Positions 56,651 through 64,000 of a DNA stretch of 64,000 bases are shown piece by piece. The notes beneath the pieces are model-generated. The model was not told where the DNA came from and did no database searches. It saw nothing but the letters and a program-made list of their open reading frames with translations. A program made the translations under genes and the position numbers. Position 1 is the stretch's first letter. Each line of letters starts with the position of its first letter. Origin of the DNA: Antarcticimicrobium sediminis (GTDB lineage: Bacteria; Pseudomonadota; Alphaproteobacteria; Rhodobacterales; Rhodobacteraceae); NCBI RefSeq assembly GCF_004348975.1, contig NZ_SMFP01000013.1, positions 23,918 through 87,917 of the forward strand, in the 5' to 3' direction.

Positions 56651-57430
56651 TCAGATCTCGATTACACGCGGTACCGCCGGCTGCTTGTACTGTCCTGGAT
56701 ATCCGATGCTGACATTCGAGATCTGGCACCCTCTGAAGGTGAAATCGTGTGCACGATGCACGTGACCATGCAGCCAGTTGGCAGGTCGATTTCGGGCAAT
56801 CAAGGTGCTGAGATCAGACGCGTAGGCCCCGGGAACCGGATGATCAACTGGAAGACAATCAAGATGTGGCGCATGGTGAGTGACCACAACCGTCTTGCCC
56901 GGAAAGGTCTCTTCCAGGCGCCCCTCAAGCCACTTTCTGTGGTCAAAATGGGTCGCTTTTGAGTCTAGCGGAATGAGTTTCCTGTAGCCGTCACGAGCGA
57001 CTCGGATCTTCCTGTAATCAGTCATCAGCTGATGGGCTTCAGACATCATTACATCATGTTGATCAACTTCGAAATCTGTCCATAGGGTACACGTTAACAA
57101 TCTCACGCCGTCAATGATGATTTCTTTTTTCTGAGACCAATTGACGCCGGCCAGCTGGCAAGCGATTGCGAGCTTATCTTCGCGGTCGATCTCAGATTTG
57201 TAGTAATCGTGATTTCCCGGAAATGCATGGATGCGGGCTGGATCGATGTGCTCAGACACCCGCTGCAAGATGCTTGGCCAGCGCCTGTATCCGCAGTCAC
57301 TCAGATCACCAGCAAGCACGCAGATATCCGTATCCCATACCTCGGCCGGCCAAGATTTCAGGACATCAATCCCGTTATGGTCGTAGTGATCGAGGTGTAG
57401 ATCAGAGATCGCTAAGATACGCATACGCAA
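56651..57430 (-). CDS. Metallophosphoesterase
   Basis: A 259-residue calcineurin-like phosphoesterase. Metal-binding motifs in order are DLHLDH near residue 9, GDLSD near residue 40, GNHDYY near residue 70, VVTHHAPH near residue 182, and GHVHRAHD near residue 224. All dinuclear metal ligands are present, so it should be active on a phosphate ester or nucleotide. Two near starts (57430, 57424) are possible and neither has a strong ribosome-binding site. It lies in the insertion-rich region without operon partners. Base composition looks lower in GC than the metabolic regions. Confidence 0.88.
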   Translation of the reverse strand: MRMRILAISDLHLDHYDHNGIDVLKSWPAEVWDTDICVLAGDLSDCGYRRWPSILQRVSEHIDPARIHAFPGNHDYYKSEIDREDKLAIACQLAGVNWSQKKEIIIDGVRLLTCTLWTDFEVDQHDVMMSEAHQLMTDYRKIRVARDGYRKLIPLDSKATHFDHRKWLEGRLEETFPGKTVVVTHHAPHLDCLPVDHPVPGAYASDLSTLIARNRPANWLHGHVHRAHDFTFRGCQISNVSIGYPGQYKQPAVPRVIEI

Positions 57431-57580
57431 TCTGTATCATCACATCTCAACCAACGCACGAACTCGCTGTATTTCCTTGTTGTCTTCTTCCATCATCGTG
57501 ATGTGATCCCCGAAAACGCCCCCGATCTTGGTCAGAGTTTTCCGCGAGAGAATCTTTGGCTGGGAGATGAGCGAAAAGGG

Positions 57581-57772
57581 ATGAAGGCATCGAAATTCAC
57601 GGACGCGCAGAAGGCGTTCATCATCAAGCAGGGCGAGGATGGCACGCCGGTTGCTGAGATCTGTCGCAAGGCTGGGATCAGCTCTGCCACATACTTCAAC
57701 TGGAAGAGGAAGTACGCGGGAATGCTGCCGACAGATATGAAGCGGCTGCGCGAGCTCGAAGACGAGAACTGA
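57581..57772 (+). pseudogene. IS3-family OrfA (HTH) truncated
   Basis: Encodes MKASKFTDAQKAFIIKQGED followed by the Helix_turn_helix HTH_Tnp_1 core EICRKAGISSATYFNWKRKY and then ends after LRELEDEN. Normal OrfA of this group has about 88 residues, and here the last 25 and all of OrfB are missing. The stop is supplied by the sequence TGAATCGCCCCGAG, which resembles an IS3-type terminal repeat, as if an internal deletion had joined OrfA to the far end. Confidence 0.75.
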
Positions 57773-57808
57773 ATCGCCCCGAGTTTGTCGGAGACCTATA
57801 GCTTCATT

Positions 57809-58018
57809 TCACGCGTCCATATCGAGCACGTCGCGCTGCGCATTGAAGGTCGACGGGGTGACCCCGGTATCCGAAATATGGAGCTGATAGGTGCGCAGAT
57901 CCTCCGGCGTGGCGGTGTCGGGTGGTCGCCCAAGGAAGGCCGTGAAATCCTTGTTTGCCCGGATGTGTGACTTCTGCGCTTTGTCGCCCATTCCGCGGAT
58001 GCGCATGTCTTCCATCAT
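57809..58018 (-). pseudogene. Tyrosine recombinase/integrase N-terminal fragment
   Basis: Codes for MMEDMRIRGMGDKAQKSHIR, then a SAM-like core with FTAFLGRPPDTATPEDLRTYQLH and GVTPSTFNA, and then loses likeness and stops. This is the core-binding N-terminus of a phage-type integrase often found beside IS91-type elements. The catalytic R-H-R-Y domain is absent, so it is inactive. The open frame extends a little upstream without a good start. Confidence 0.7.
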
Positions 58019-58446
58019 CCGCTGGCGTAGCGGGGTTACTCTCTCCTCTGTCGTGGAAACCTCCTGTCTGATGATTGAGAAGGGCCCAATCGTCAGGCAG
58101 AAACGCCGATTCCCAAATACACCACGGTCAGATCATCGCTGAACGCCAGCCACAGGCGGCAATGTCGCGGAGCGGCTTCGTCCAAGGGATGGGAGCCGTC
58201 ATCCGGTGTGGTCCGCCAAGCTAACGAAACGCACCTTGGGTGGAAAGTCACCCGCTGCACCTCCGCAAGGCAACTGCGAACCCATTCGGACCGGAGCTAC
58301 GGTGTCGATGAAGGGTTTCGAGAAAGGGGGATTGCAGGGGCTGCTGTGGCCATTCGGCATGTGGCATGACATAACTTTGCGTGGAACGAACACAGCTGCT
58401 CTCCAACAATCTTGCGGCGCGCATTGTGAAGAAAGGGTTTCCAAAA
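58019..58446. other. Intergenic region, nothing recognised
   Basis: Apart from the upstream part of the integrase fragment, this 428-bp stretch shows no protein-like frame. A promoter for the exported nuclease gene at 58447 is expected here. I see no clear -35/-10 pair. Confidence 0.5.
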
Positions 58447-58881
58447 ATGAAACGGATCACCATGAAGCTTATCCATGGATTGATGATTTCTGCGATGCTT
58501 GCACCGTCAGTCGGAAATGCCGGGGGGCGCGTGATCGAGGGCCGTGTCACAACAGTTCGGGATGTGGATACCATCGTTGTCGTCGGCACGCCGGTGCGCC
58601 TGAACGGGCTGGATGGTCCCGAGGTGTCTACACGGCCCGGTAGGGATGCCGCACTCTTCATGAGACGCTTGGTCGGTGGCAAGGTGGTGACCTGCGAGTT
58701 GAACGGGGAACGTACTTATGACCGTTGGGTCGGTGTCTGTTTCCTAGAAGGTCAGGACATTGCGGCGATTGCCGTGAGCCAAGGGCATGCCTTGGACTGT
58801 GCCCGGTATTCGGGTGGTCGGTATCACAAGTATGAGACACCTGCCGCGAAGTCAAAAATCCGAAGGGCGGGATATTGTTAA
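58447..58881 (+). CDS. Secreted thermonuclease-like (SNase domain) protein
   Basis: A 144-residue protein with a signal peptide (KLIHGLMISAMLAPSVGNAGG, cleavage near residue 25). The SNase domain follows: GRVTTVRDVDTIVVVGTPVRLNG near residues 32-54, DGPE near residue 56, and the second catalytic region GERTYDRWVGVCFLEGQDI near residue 90. The Asp/Arg/Glu pattern suggests a functional Ca-dependent nuclease, probably periplasmic. Common as cargo on plasmids and integrative elements. The start follows AAAGGG. Confidence 0.85.
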   Translation: MKRITMKLIHGLMISAMLAPSVGNAGGRVIEGRVTTVRDVDTIVVVGTPVRLNGLDGPEVSTRPGRDAALFMRRLVGGKVVTCELNGERTYDRWVGVCFLEGQDIAAIAVSQGHALDCARYSGGRYHKYETPAAKSKIRRAGYC

Positions 58882-58887
58882 GGGCCG

Positions 58888-59475
58888 ATGAGGGCGACGA
58901 GAATGCAGAATGGAGTTTTATCTGGTATCGAACTGGTCTGCTTCGACCTTTTCGGAACGCTTATCGAAATCACGGATCGCCGTCGGCCGTTCGCTCCTTT
59001 GAGGCGAAACCTGTCTGCCGAAAAGGTCCAGACGATGCGCCGTCTCGCGATGACAAGCTGTATGGCCCTGGAGGAGATTGACGAAGAGATTCAGGGGGGT
59101 GCGACCGTGGCGGAGATTGTTGCAGCCAGAGCCGATATTGCTCACGAGGTCGCTTCAACCCGGCTTCGAGCAGGTGTGGCGGAGATGCTTTCGACACTTG
59201 CTGTGCCATACGGGATTTGTAGTAATCTGAGCCCTGATTATGTCTCCGCTCTTGCACGCTTCACAGAATTAGACCCAGGGTTCAGGATCATGTCGTGCGA
59301 CGTGGGATGTATGAAGCCAGATCCCGAGATATATGAACTGGTGATCGAGGCTGCCGGTGTGCCTCGCGCGAACATTTTGTTTGTGGGGGATACGCCTGAT
59401 GCTGATATTGAGGGACCTAGGCAATCTGGCATGCAGTCTACGGATATAGAGCTTTTCTTATCTTTTTGGCGATGA
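58888..59475 (+). CDS. HAD family hydrolase
   Basis: A 195-residue haloacid-dehalogenase-like hydrolase. Motif I is CFDLFGTLIE near residue 18. A Ser/Thr motif II lies around GICSNLS, motif III is the Lys in CMKPDPEIYE, and motif IV is VGDTPDADIEG near residue 168. In motif I the second Asp of DxD is replaced by phenylalanine-glycine (DLFGT), as in several phosphatase subgroups. The start may be 58888 or 58903. It begins 6 bp after the nuclease gene, so co-transcription is likely. Confidence 0.85.
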   Translation: MRATRMQNGVLSGIELVCFDLFGTLIEITDRRRPFAPLRRNLSAEKVQTMRRLAMTSCMALEEIDEEIQGGATVAEIVAARADIAHEVASTRLRAGVAEMLSTLAVPYGICSNLSPDYVSALARFTELDPGFRIMSCDVGCMKPDPEIYELVIEAAGVPRANILFVGDTPDADIEGPRQSGMQSTDIELFLSFWR

Positions 59476-59770
59476 CCGTCCTTCATCTTGCCAGGATGTC
59501 GGGCCACGGCCGCTCCGACGACAGCCAAGTTTACTCATGAGGGGTGGCCCACGATCAAATTCCAGCAACTTCAAGATGATAATCCTGCTTTGCGGTTGTC
59601 TCCGTTGCTCAGTAACCGGTGTCCCGGCCCCACGTTGTAGGGGGAGGCTCGCCTGCGAGATCATACCCATCTCATAGTGGGGAGTGCGTTTCGCAATGTG
59701 CGCTACAAATTCGTTTCTCAAATCGTTGGGCGTCGAGATCTACGCGTCGGGCCAAGCAAGGCCGGCGGGC
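59476..59770. other. Gene-free stretch, unidentified
   Basis: No convincing reading frame on either strand. A short palindrome around CTCGCCTGCGAG (about 59647-59658) and the adjacent IS110 remnant suggest this is degraded mobile-element DNA. Confidence 0.4.
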
Positions 59771-59968
59771 AATCGCTGGAGGGCGACGGGCACTGCGACA
59801 CGACTTGCCGCCGCATGCCACAACCCGGTGCTGAAGACGGTGACAAAACGCATGAGAAAGCACGGAAAGCCGCACAAGGTTGTCATCATTGCCATCGCAC
59901 GCAGGCTGATCACCATCGCAAACGCGATGCTCAAAACCGGCGAGACTTGGAGGCATCAGGCGGGTTGA
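59771..59968 (+). pseudogene. IS110-family transposase C-terminal remnant
   Basis: The frame ending at 59968 gives CHNPVLKTVTKRMRKHGKPH followed by KVVIIAIARRLITIANAMLK and TGETW. The pattern NPxL...GKPxKVxxxAxxRKLxxxxNAMLK is the standard C-terminus of IS110-group transposases. The N-terminal DEDD domain is absent. It belongs to a different subgroup from the two IS1111-like copies in the window. Confidence 0.7.
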
Positions 59969-59980
59969 TAAACACAATTT

Positions 59981-60868
59981 CTAGTCGCTGGCCGGGTGTT
60001 TCTCGCGGATCAGGTCCAGCCATGCCTGCGCGGCCCCCGACAGATAGGCCCCGCGCCGCCAAGCCATGGCCATAACCCAATCGGTTTGTGGATCGGCCAG
60101 CGGTACCAGTTTCGTCCCCGGGCGCGCTCGCTGCTCTGCCGTCATCTGCGGCAGGAAGGTCGCCCCCATCCCCGCAACGACCAGCTCCACCATGAAATCT
60201 ATCTGACTGCTAAGTACCGCAACCTTGGGCGTCACCCCGGCCCGGCGACAAGCATCGCGGATCATCCGTTGCAAGGTAAACCCCGGCTCGAACAGGATGA
60301 AAGGGGTCGCGACCAACGCCTCCATGCTTAGCCGCGCCTCCCCCGCCAGCGGATGATCGGCGCGCAGTAGCGCCACCAATGGTTCACGCCGCACAAGTTG
60401 GAAATCGAAATCCTCGGACGTCGGCAAGAGCGCCCCCGCGAAGTCGATCTCGCCCGCGCGCAACAGTTCTTCCAGCCGGTCACTGCCATGTTCGCTCAGC
60501 CGCACCTCGATCCCTGGATAGCGCTGCCGGAACTCGGCAAAGAGTGGCGCGAACAGGGTCGAGCTGCCCACTGGCGGCAGCCCCAGCCGCAGCACCCCCG
60601 TCTTCAGCCCGCGCAGGTCGGCCAGTTCCGCGATCAAGTCGTCGCGATCGGCCAGCAGCGCAACGGCCCGGCGATAGACGATCTCCCCCGCAGAAGTCAG
60701 GATAGCGTGATGCCCGATCCGGTCCAGCAAGGGCTCGCCGATCTCATCCTCCAGCTGGCGCACCGCCTTGGAAATCGTGGATTGCGTGGCATGGATCACC
60801 TGAGCAGCCGAAGAAAACCCGCCCTGGCGGACCACTTCGACAAAGGCGCGGAGTGTTCGGAATTCCAT
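59981..60868 (-). CDS. LysR family transcriptional regulator next to cidAB-like genes
   Basis: A 295-residue regulator with HTH (GGFSSAAQVIHATQSTISKAVRQLE near residues 16-40) and a LysR substrate domain. The start MEFRTLRAFVEV at 60868 is the usual LysR opening. It diverges from the LrgA/CidA-type and LrgB/CidB-type genes, just as CidR-type LysR proteins regulate cidAB in other bacteria. CidR senses acetate or pyruvate-derived signals. That is not shown here. Confidence 0.9.
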   Translation of the reverse strand: MEFRTLRAFVEVVRQGGFSSAAQVIHATQSTISKAVRQLEDEIGEPLLDRIGHHAILTSAGEIVYRRAVALLADRDDLIAELADLRGLKTGVLRLGLPPVGSSTLFAPLFAEFRQRYPGIEVRLSEHGSDRLEELLRAGEIDFAGALLPTSEDFDFQLVRREPLVALLRADHPLAGEARLSMEALVATPFILFEPGFTLQRMIRDACRRAGVTPKVAVLSSQIDFMVELVVAGMGATFLPQMTAEQRARPGTKLVPLADPQTDWVMAMAWRRGAYLSGAAQAWLDLIREKHPASD

Positions 60869-60965
60869 GCGCCTATTCCACATACGAATATCTTAAAGTC
60901 AATTAATTCATTTTTCTCATGACGGTCGCGCCCCTAGATTGGGGCTGAGAGCAATGAGGCCTATC

Positions 60966-61358
60966 ATGACCAGACGCACGAAATTCATCAAACGACTGCA
61001 TCGCAGCGCGGGCGCGCAGATTGCGATCATGCTGCTGCTGTGGGGGCTGGGTACGGCGCTCGTTCAGGCCATACATCTGCCGCTGCCCGGCGGAATTCTG
61101 GGGTTGGCGGTGCTGCTGCTGCTGCTGATCTCGCATCAGCTCAGCCCGCTGAGCGTGCGACGCGGTGCAAACTGGTTTTTGGCCGAGATGCTACTGTTCT
61201 TCGTGCCCGCGGTGATCGCGATCCTCGGGCACAAGGAATTTCTCGGGGTGATGGGCATAGAAGTCCTCGCGGTGATCCTGATTAGCACCTTGGCGGTGAT
61301 GGTCGTCACCGCGCTGGCCGTGGATCGCTGTCTGCGCTGGACGATGCGCCATGAGTAA
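60966..61358 (+). CDS. CidA/LrgA family holin-like protein
   Basis: A 130-residue membrane protein with about four hydrophobic helices. The LrgA/CidA signature LPLPGGILGLAVLLLLL is near residue 37, and WFLAEMLLFFVPAVIAI near residue 67. The family acts as holin-like export or permeability proteins, and some members help move pyruvate or glycolate. The start at 60966 follows GAGG. It overlaps the LrgB-type gene by 8 bp. Confidence 0.88.
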   Translation: MTRRTKFIKRLHRSAGAQIAIMLLLWGLGTALVQAIHLPLPGGILGLAVLLLLLISHQLSPLSVRRGANWFLAEMLLFFVPAVIAILGHKEFLGVMGIEVLAVILISTLAVMVVTALAVDRCLRWTMRHE

Positions 61359-62058
61359 CTTTGCTGATAATATGCCAATACTGCTGAAGGTCTTGGCGTG
61401 GTCGGCGCTAACAATTGCGCTTTATTTGCTGTCCAAACGGATCTACCGCCGCTTTCCTCATTGGTGGACGATGCCGATCGCACTGACGCCCGTCTTGGTT
61501 GGCCTCGCCGTGCTGCTGCTGCACAACAGTTACCAGAGCTATCTCAGCTCGACCCATTGGCTAGTGATGCTACTGGGGCCCGCGACGGTGGCCTTCGCCG
61601 TGCCGATCTATGAACAGCGTACATTGATCGCACGGCACTGGCCGGTGCTTCTGGTGGGGATGATTGCGGGCAGCCTGACATCCATCCTGACGAGTTGGGG
61701 GCTGGCGAGCCTGCTAGGCCTTGACAGCGCATTGCGGCTCAGCCTGCTGCCACGTTCAATCAGCACTCCTTTCGCGATGGAAGTCTCGGGCGATATCGGC
61801 GGTGCCCCAAACCTTACGGCGGTCTTCGTGGTGATCACCGGAATAGCGGGCGCTGCGATGGGCGACATGATCCTTGCGAGGATGCCGTTCGTATCGGCGA
61901 TGGCGCGCGGGGCGATGTTTGGCGTGGCCGCCCACGGGGCCGGCACCGCGCGCGCCCATCAGATCGGCGCGACCGAGGGCGCGATCTCGGGGCTGGTAAT
62001 GGTACTGGTCGGCGTGATGAACGTGCTTCTGACACCGGTCATACTATTGGTGCTTTAG
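61351..62058 (+). CDS. CidB/LrgB family protein
   Basis: A 235-residue membrane protein with the LrgB signature blocks LLGPATVAFAVPIYEQR near residue 69, LLPRSISTPFAMEVSGDIGGAPNLTAVFV near residue 132 and GAAHGAGTARA-like GVAAHGAGTARAHQIG near residue 190. It forms a pair with the preceding CidA/LrgA-type protein. It is translationally coupled to it. Confidence 0.9.
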   Translation: MSNFADNMPILLKVLAWSALTIALYLLSKRIYRRFPHWWTMPIALTPVLVGLAVLLLHNSYQSYLSSTHWLVMLLGPATVAFAVPIYEQRTLIARHWPVLLVGMIAGSLTSILTSWGLASLLGLDSALRLSLLPRSISTPFAMEVSGDIGGAPNLTAVFVVITGIAGAAMGDMILARMPFVSAMARGAMFGVAAHGAGTARAHQIGATEGAISGLVMVLVGVMNVLLTPVILLVL

Positions 62059-62159
62059 GGGGCAGGTGACTCTGTTGATGGCGTGGATGCCCCTCCCGAC
62101 GGCATCGCAATATGCCATTGTGGTGAGTGTTTGAGCCATCACAAAAGGAAGGAGCATCC

Positions 62160-63116
62160 ATGTCCGAAGTTACTATTACCGGTGTCGACTTGGCAAAGCG
62201 CGTTTTCCAGTTGCACGGTGCCCACAATGACGGGTCGGTCGCGTTTCGTAAGAAGCTTTCACGAGGTCAGTTTCTTACGTTCGTGTCGCAGCAGCCCAAA
62301 TGCCTGATCGCCATGGAGGCGTGTGCGACGGCGCATGGCTGGGGTCGGGAGTTTGAAGCGCTGGGGCACGACGTGCGGTTAATTCCGCCGTCCTATGTAA
62401 AGCCGTTCGTCAAACGCCAGAAGAATGATGTGGCCGACGCAGAAGCCATCGTAGAGGCTGCATTGCGCCCAACCATGCGCTTTGTTGCAGTGAAGTCCGA
62501 AGATCAGCAAGCCCGCGCCATGCTGTTTCGCACGCGGCAGATGTTTGTTGGTCAGCGCACTCAGATGATCAACGCTTTGCGCGGCCATCTCGCCGAACAC
62601 GGCTTGGTAGCGGCCCGAGGGCCTGCCCATCTCAAGCAGCTCGTGGACGCACTCGCAGATAATGACACGACGCTGCACATCGAGGTTCGTGAACTTGGCC
62701 GGATGTATCTGGAGCAGATTGAGGGAATGAATGCGCGTGTTGCAGAGCTTGACGCGAAGATGAGATGCGCCGACAAGAAAGCGGACTTGGTGCGCCGCGC
62801 ACAAACCATGCCGGGCGTAGGCCCTGTCACGGCGCTTGCGATCGAGACGTTTGCCCCTGACCTGGCCACATTTCGGCGCGGGCGTGATTTTGCCGCGTGG
62901 CTGGGGCTTGTGCCAAAACAGCACTCGACGGGCGGCAAGGCGCGGCTCGGGAAGTCCTCGAAGATGGGACAGCGCGACATCCGCACTCTCTTGGTCTCTG
63001 GCGCCATGGCTGTTCTTCAGGCTGTTGAGCGGTTTGACACACCAAACAATGGCTGGGCCAGCGGCTCATGGCACGGGACTTCGATCGCCAGGTCGCCGAG
63101 CTTCAGATCCGCATAG
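62160..63116 (+). pseudogene. IS110 family transposase, C-terminus disrupted
   Basis: Begins MSEVTITGVDLAKRVFQLHG and keeps the DEDD motifs (MEACATAHGWGRE, KRQKNDVADAEAI) and the Tnp domain through FAAWLGLVPKQHSTGGKARLG and SGAMAVLQAVERFDTPNN. After about residue 297 the family ending is replaced by unrelated sequence and a stop at 63116. The break coincides with an IS5-like 3' fragment (63050-63226). The catalytic residues remain but the C-terminal Tnp helices are lost, so it is probably inactive. Its 5' end shares the GACGGCATCGCAAT terminus with the intact copy. Confidence 0.8.
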
Positions 63117-63226
63117 CCGTGCTGAACGGCTATACCGTGCTCGGCATACCCGCCACAGAGACCGTAGGATAAGTCTGTCCGGGGATAGGGGAAGCTCGAC
63201 TATCAGCCGAATTGTGCAACAGTGTC
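63050..63226 (+). mobile_element. 3' end of an IS5/IS903-like element
   Basis: In the frame from 63050 the sequence reads GQRLMARDFDRQVAELQIRI and AVLNGYTVLGIPATETVG with a TAA at 63172, like the C-terminus of IS903-group IS5 transposases. The fragment ends at 63226. Read inward from there it starts GACACTGTTGCACAATT, which looks like a terminal inverted repeat. The rest of the element is missing. Confidence 0.55.
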
Positions 63227-63417
63227 ATCCTCAATGTGCCAAATTTTTCTTTGATTTGAGTGACCTTGATTCTGGCTTCAATCTCTCTCAGATTTGTCAG
63301 TGCGCGGTGATCGAGATCGTACCACCCTGCGCCGATTTCCAGACCTCACGTAGAAATAGGGGCACCATCACGGGCGATGATGTCAGCATGCTTCTTAAAG
63401 AATTCCTCTTCCGTCAT
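63226..63417 (-). pseudogene. Second copy of the 125-residue small protein, nonsense mutated and truncated
   Basis: ATG at 63417 overlaps the upstream stop (ATGA). It reads MTEEEFFKKHADIIARDGAP, ISTxGLEIGAGWYDLDHRAL, then ARIKVTQIKEKFGTLR. Codon 24 is TGA (63346-63348), one base from the CGA arginine expected. The likeness stops exactly where the IS5-like end begins (63226). The LEIGAGW and IKVTQIKxKxG blocks match LEVGHGW and IKVTDIKSKAG of the intact neighbour. Confidence 0.75.
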
Positions 63418-63791
63418 CCCCTGCCTTCCGACGCGGCGTGCTCGTCACAAAGAGTGATCGGCCATCCAGGCCCCCGGGGGCGACCGGGCTGACCGCAAAA
63501 TTCGCATGTCTTGAGCGCTTCCGCTTCGAATTTTTCGATGATCTCATCGATTTTGTCGCTGTAGTACTCGAGACTGACGTGGAGCTCACCGGCCTTGGAT
63601 TTTATGTCAGTGACCTTGATTGCCTCATGTCCGGGTTCAACGAGCTGCTCGAGATCAGATAGCATGCGTTCGACCAGTGACAGCCATCCATGGCCAACCT
63701 CGAGGCCGAGGAAGTAGCTGTCTGAGATTAGCTGAGCGTGGCGGCGGAGAACCGTTTCGTGGGTAAGTGGAATATGTGTTACTGAAGACAT
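63414..63791 (-). CDS. Small conserved protein with zinc-knuckle C-terminus
   Basis: A 125-residue protein of unknown function. The N-terminal part is helical (ETVLRRHAQLISDSYFLGLEVGHGWLSLVERML). A central motif AIKVTDIKSKAGELHVSLEYYSD follows, then a C-terminal CEFCGQPG...TLCDEH zinc-type site near residues 96-116. Such proteins occur in phages and mobile islands. No enzymatic motif is visible. It is coupled by ATGA to a broken paralogue. The upstream region holds an AATAAG/CTTATT inverted repeat. Confidence 0.75.
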   Translation of the reverse strand: MSSVTHIPLTHETVLRRHAQLISDSYFLGLEVGHGWLSLVERMLSDLEQLVEPGHEAIKVTDIKSKAGELHVSLEYYSDKIDEIIEKFEAEALKTCEFCGQPGRPRGPGWPITLCDEHAASEGRG

Positions 63792-63856
63792 GCAAGATTC
63801 CTGATGCGGTCAGGTTTGCCGCGTGTGTCGCTTTTGGTCAAGCATTCTTTTAACAT

Positions 63857-63869
63857 AATAAGTCTTATT
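63857..63869. promoter_or_regulatory. Inverted repeat upstream of the small zinc-type gene
   Basis: AATAAG-T-CTTATT, a 6-bp inverted repeat in AT-rich DNA 66 bp upstream of the start of the 125-residue gene. It may be an operator or part of its promoter. Confidence 0.35.
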
Positions 63870-63897
63870 GGCAACACATGTTGTAGCCGCAAAGCTA

Positions 63898-63930
63898 AAA
63901 TGTCACCTATGTGCAATTCAGAAATGTCAC
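63898..63930 (+). repeat. AAATGTCAC direct repeats, likely transposon end
   Basis: AAATGTCAC occurs at 63898-63906 and 63922-63930, 24 bp apart, just before a transposase-like start. Repeated short motifs of this sort are typical of insertion-sequence left ends. Confidence 0.5.
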
Positions 63931-63966
63931 TCTCCCTGCCGAGGATAGCAAGTAGAGAGAGCCGAC

Positions 63967-64000
63967 ATGGGATGGGTGATGATGAGCGAGCGCGACTTCC
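63967..64000 (+). CDS. Transposase N-terminus, cut by window edge
   Basis: Eleven codons, MGWVMMSERDF, remain open to the edge. The opening resembles ISNCY-type transposases that start MxWxxMSERELxRIEVL. GAGAGAG lies upstream and the AAATGTCAC repeats precede it. Too little sequence to be sure. Confidence 0.45.
   Translation, partial: MGWVMMSERDF

Overview
The window is high-GC DNA with tightly packed operons. It carries two TAXI-type TRAP transporters, heterotetrameric sarcosine oxidase, a Bkd complex and a malonate matPQMAB operon. This gene content and protein style point to an alphaproteobacterium, most likely Rhodobacteraceae (Roseobacter/Paracoccus-like). I see no rRNA, tRNA or CRISPR array. 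Genus-level assignment would need a database search.

Region 1 (1-14.1 kb): a sigma-54 factor (cut by the left edge) lies in an operon behind a COG0523/CobW GTPase. A sigma-54-dependent AcoR/AcxR-type activator is read divergently. Convergent to the activator is a five-gene operon whose order and sizes match acetophenone carboxylase (two HyuA-like, one HyuB-like, one small Zn-type and one epsilon-like subunit), followed by a divergent IclR regulator. Together they look like an ATP-dependent ketone carboxylase system with its own sigma-54 circuit.

Region 2 (14.1-32.5 kb): an SDR and a beta-keto acid cleavage enzyme (BKACE) diverge from a TAXI-TRAP importer coupled to a carnitine-dehydrogenase-like beta-hydroxyacid dehydrogenase. 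Then come a GlxA/CdhR-type regulator, soxBDAG (with a delta subunit that lacks the zinc ligands), a RidA protein, a second IclR regulator, a second TAXI system (receptor, DUF1850 protein, fused permease) and a 3-hydroxyisobutyrate-dehydrogenase-like enzyme. The theme is uptake and oxidation of small keto/hydroxy acids and methylated amines.

Region 3 (32.5-42.2 kb): a CUT2 (ribose-type) ABC importer. One permease is fused to a strictosidine-synthase/SMP-30-like beta-propeller and is followed by a second, separate propeller protein. A LysR regulator and an aldehyde dehydrogenase are adjacent.

Region 4 (42.2-54.5 kb): a branched-chain 2-oxoacid dehydrogenase operon (E1a, E1b, E2, E3) led by a 75-residue ACT-like protein and divergent from an Lrp-type BkdR. 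Next is the malonate module: GntR regulator, DctPQM-type TRAP, malonyl-CoA decarboxylase and malonyl-CoA synthetase.

Region 5 (54.5-64 kb): an accessory, insertion-rich tail. It contains one intact IS110/IS1111-type element between 52-bp direct repeats and a second one broken by an IS5-like fragment. It also holds remnants of IS3, IS66, IS110 and a tyrosine recombinase, and a frameshifted small gene. Cargo genes sit between them: a metallophosphoesterase, an SNase-like nuclease, a HAD hydrolase, a LysR-cidA-cidB (lrgAB-like) set, and a tandem pair of small zinc-type proteins of which the second copy is a pseudogene. A further transposase starts at the right edge.
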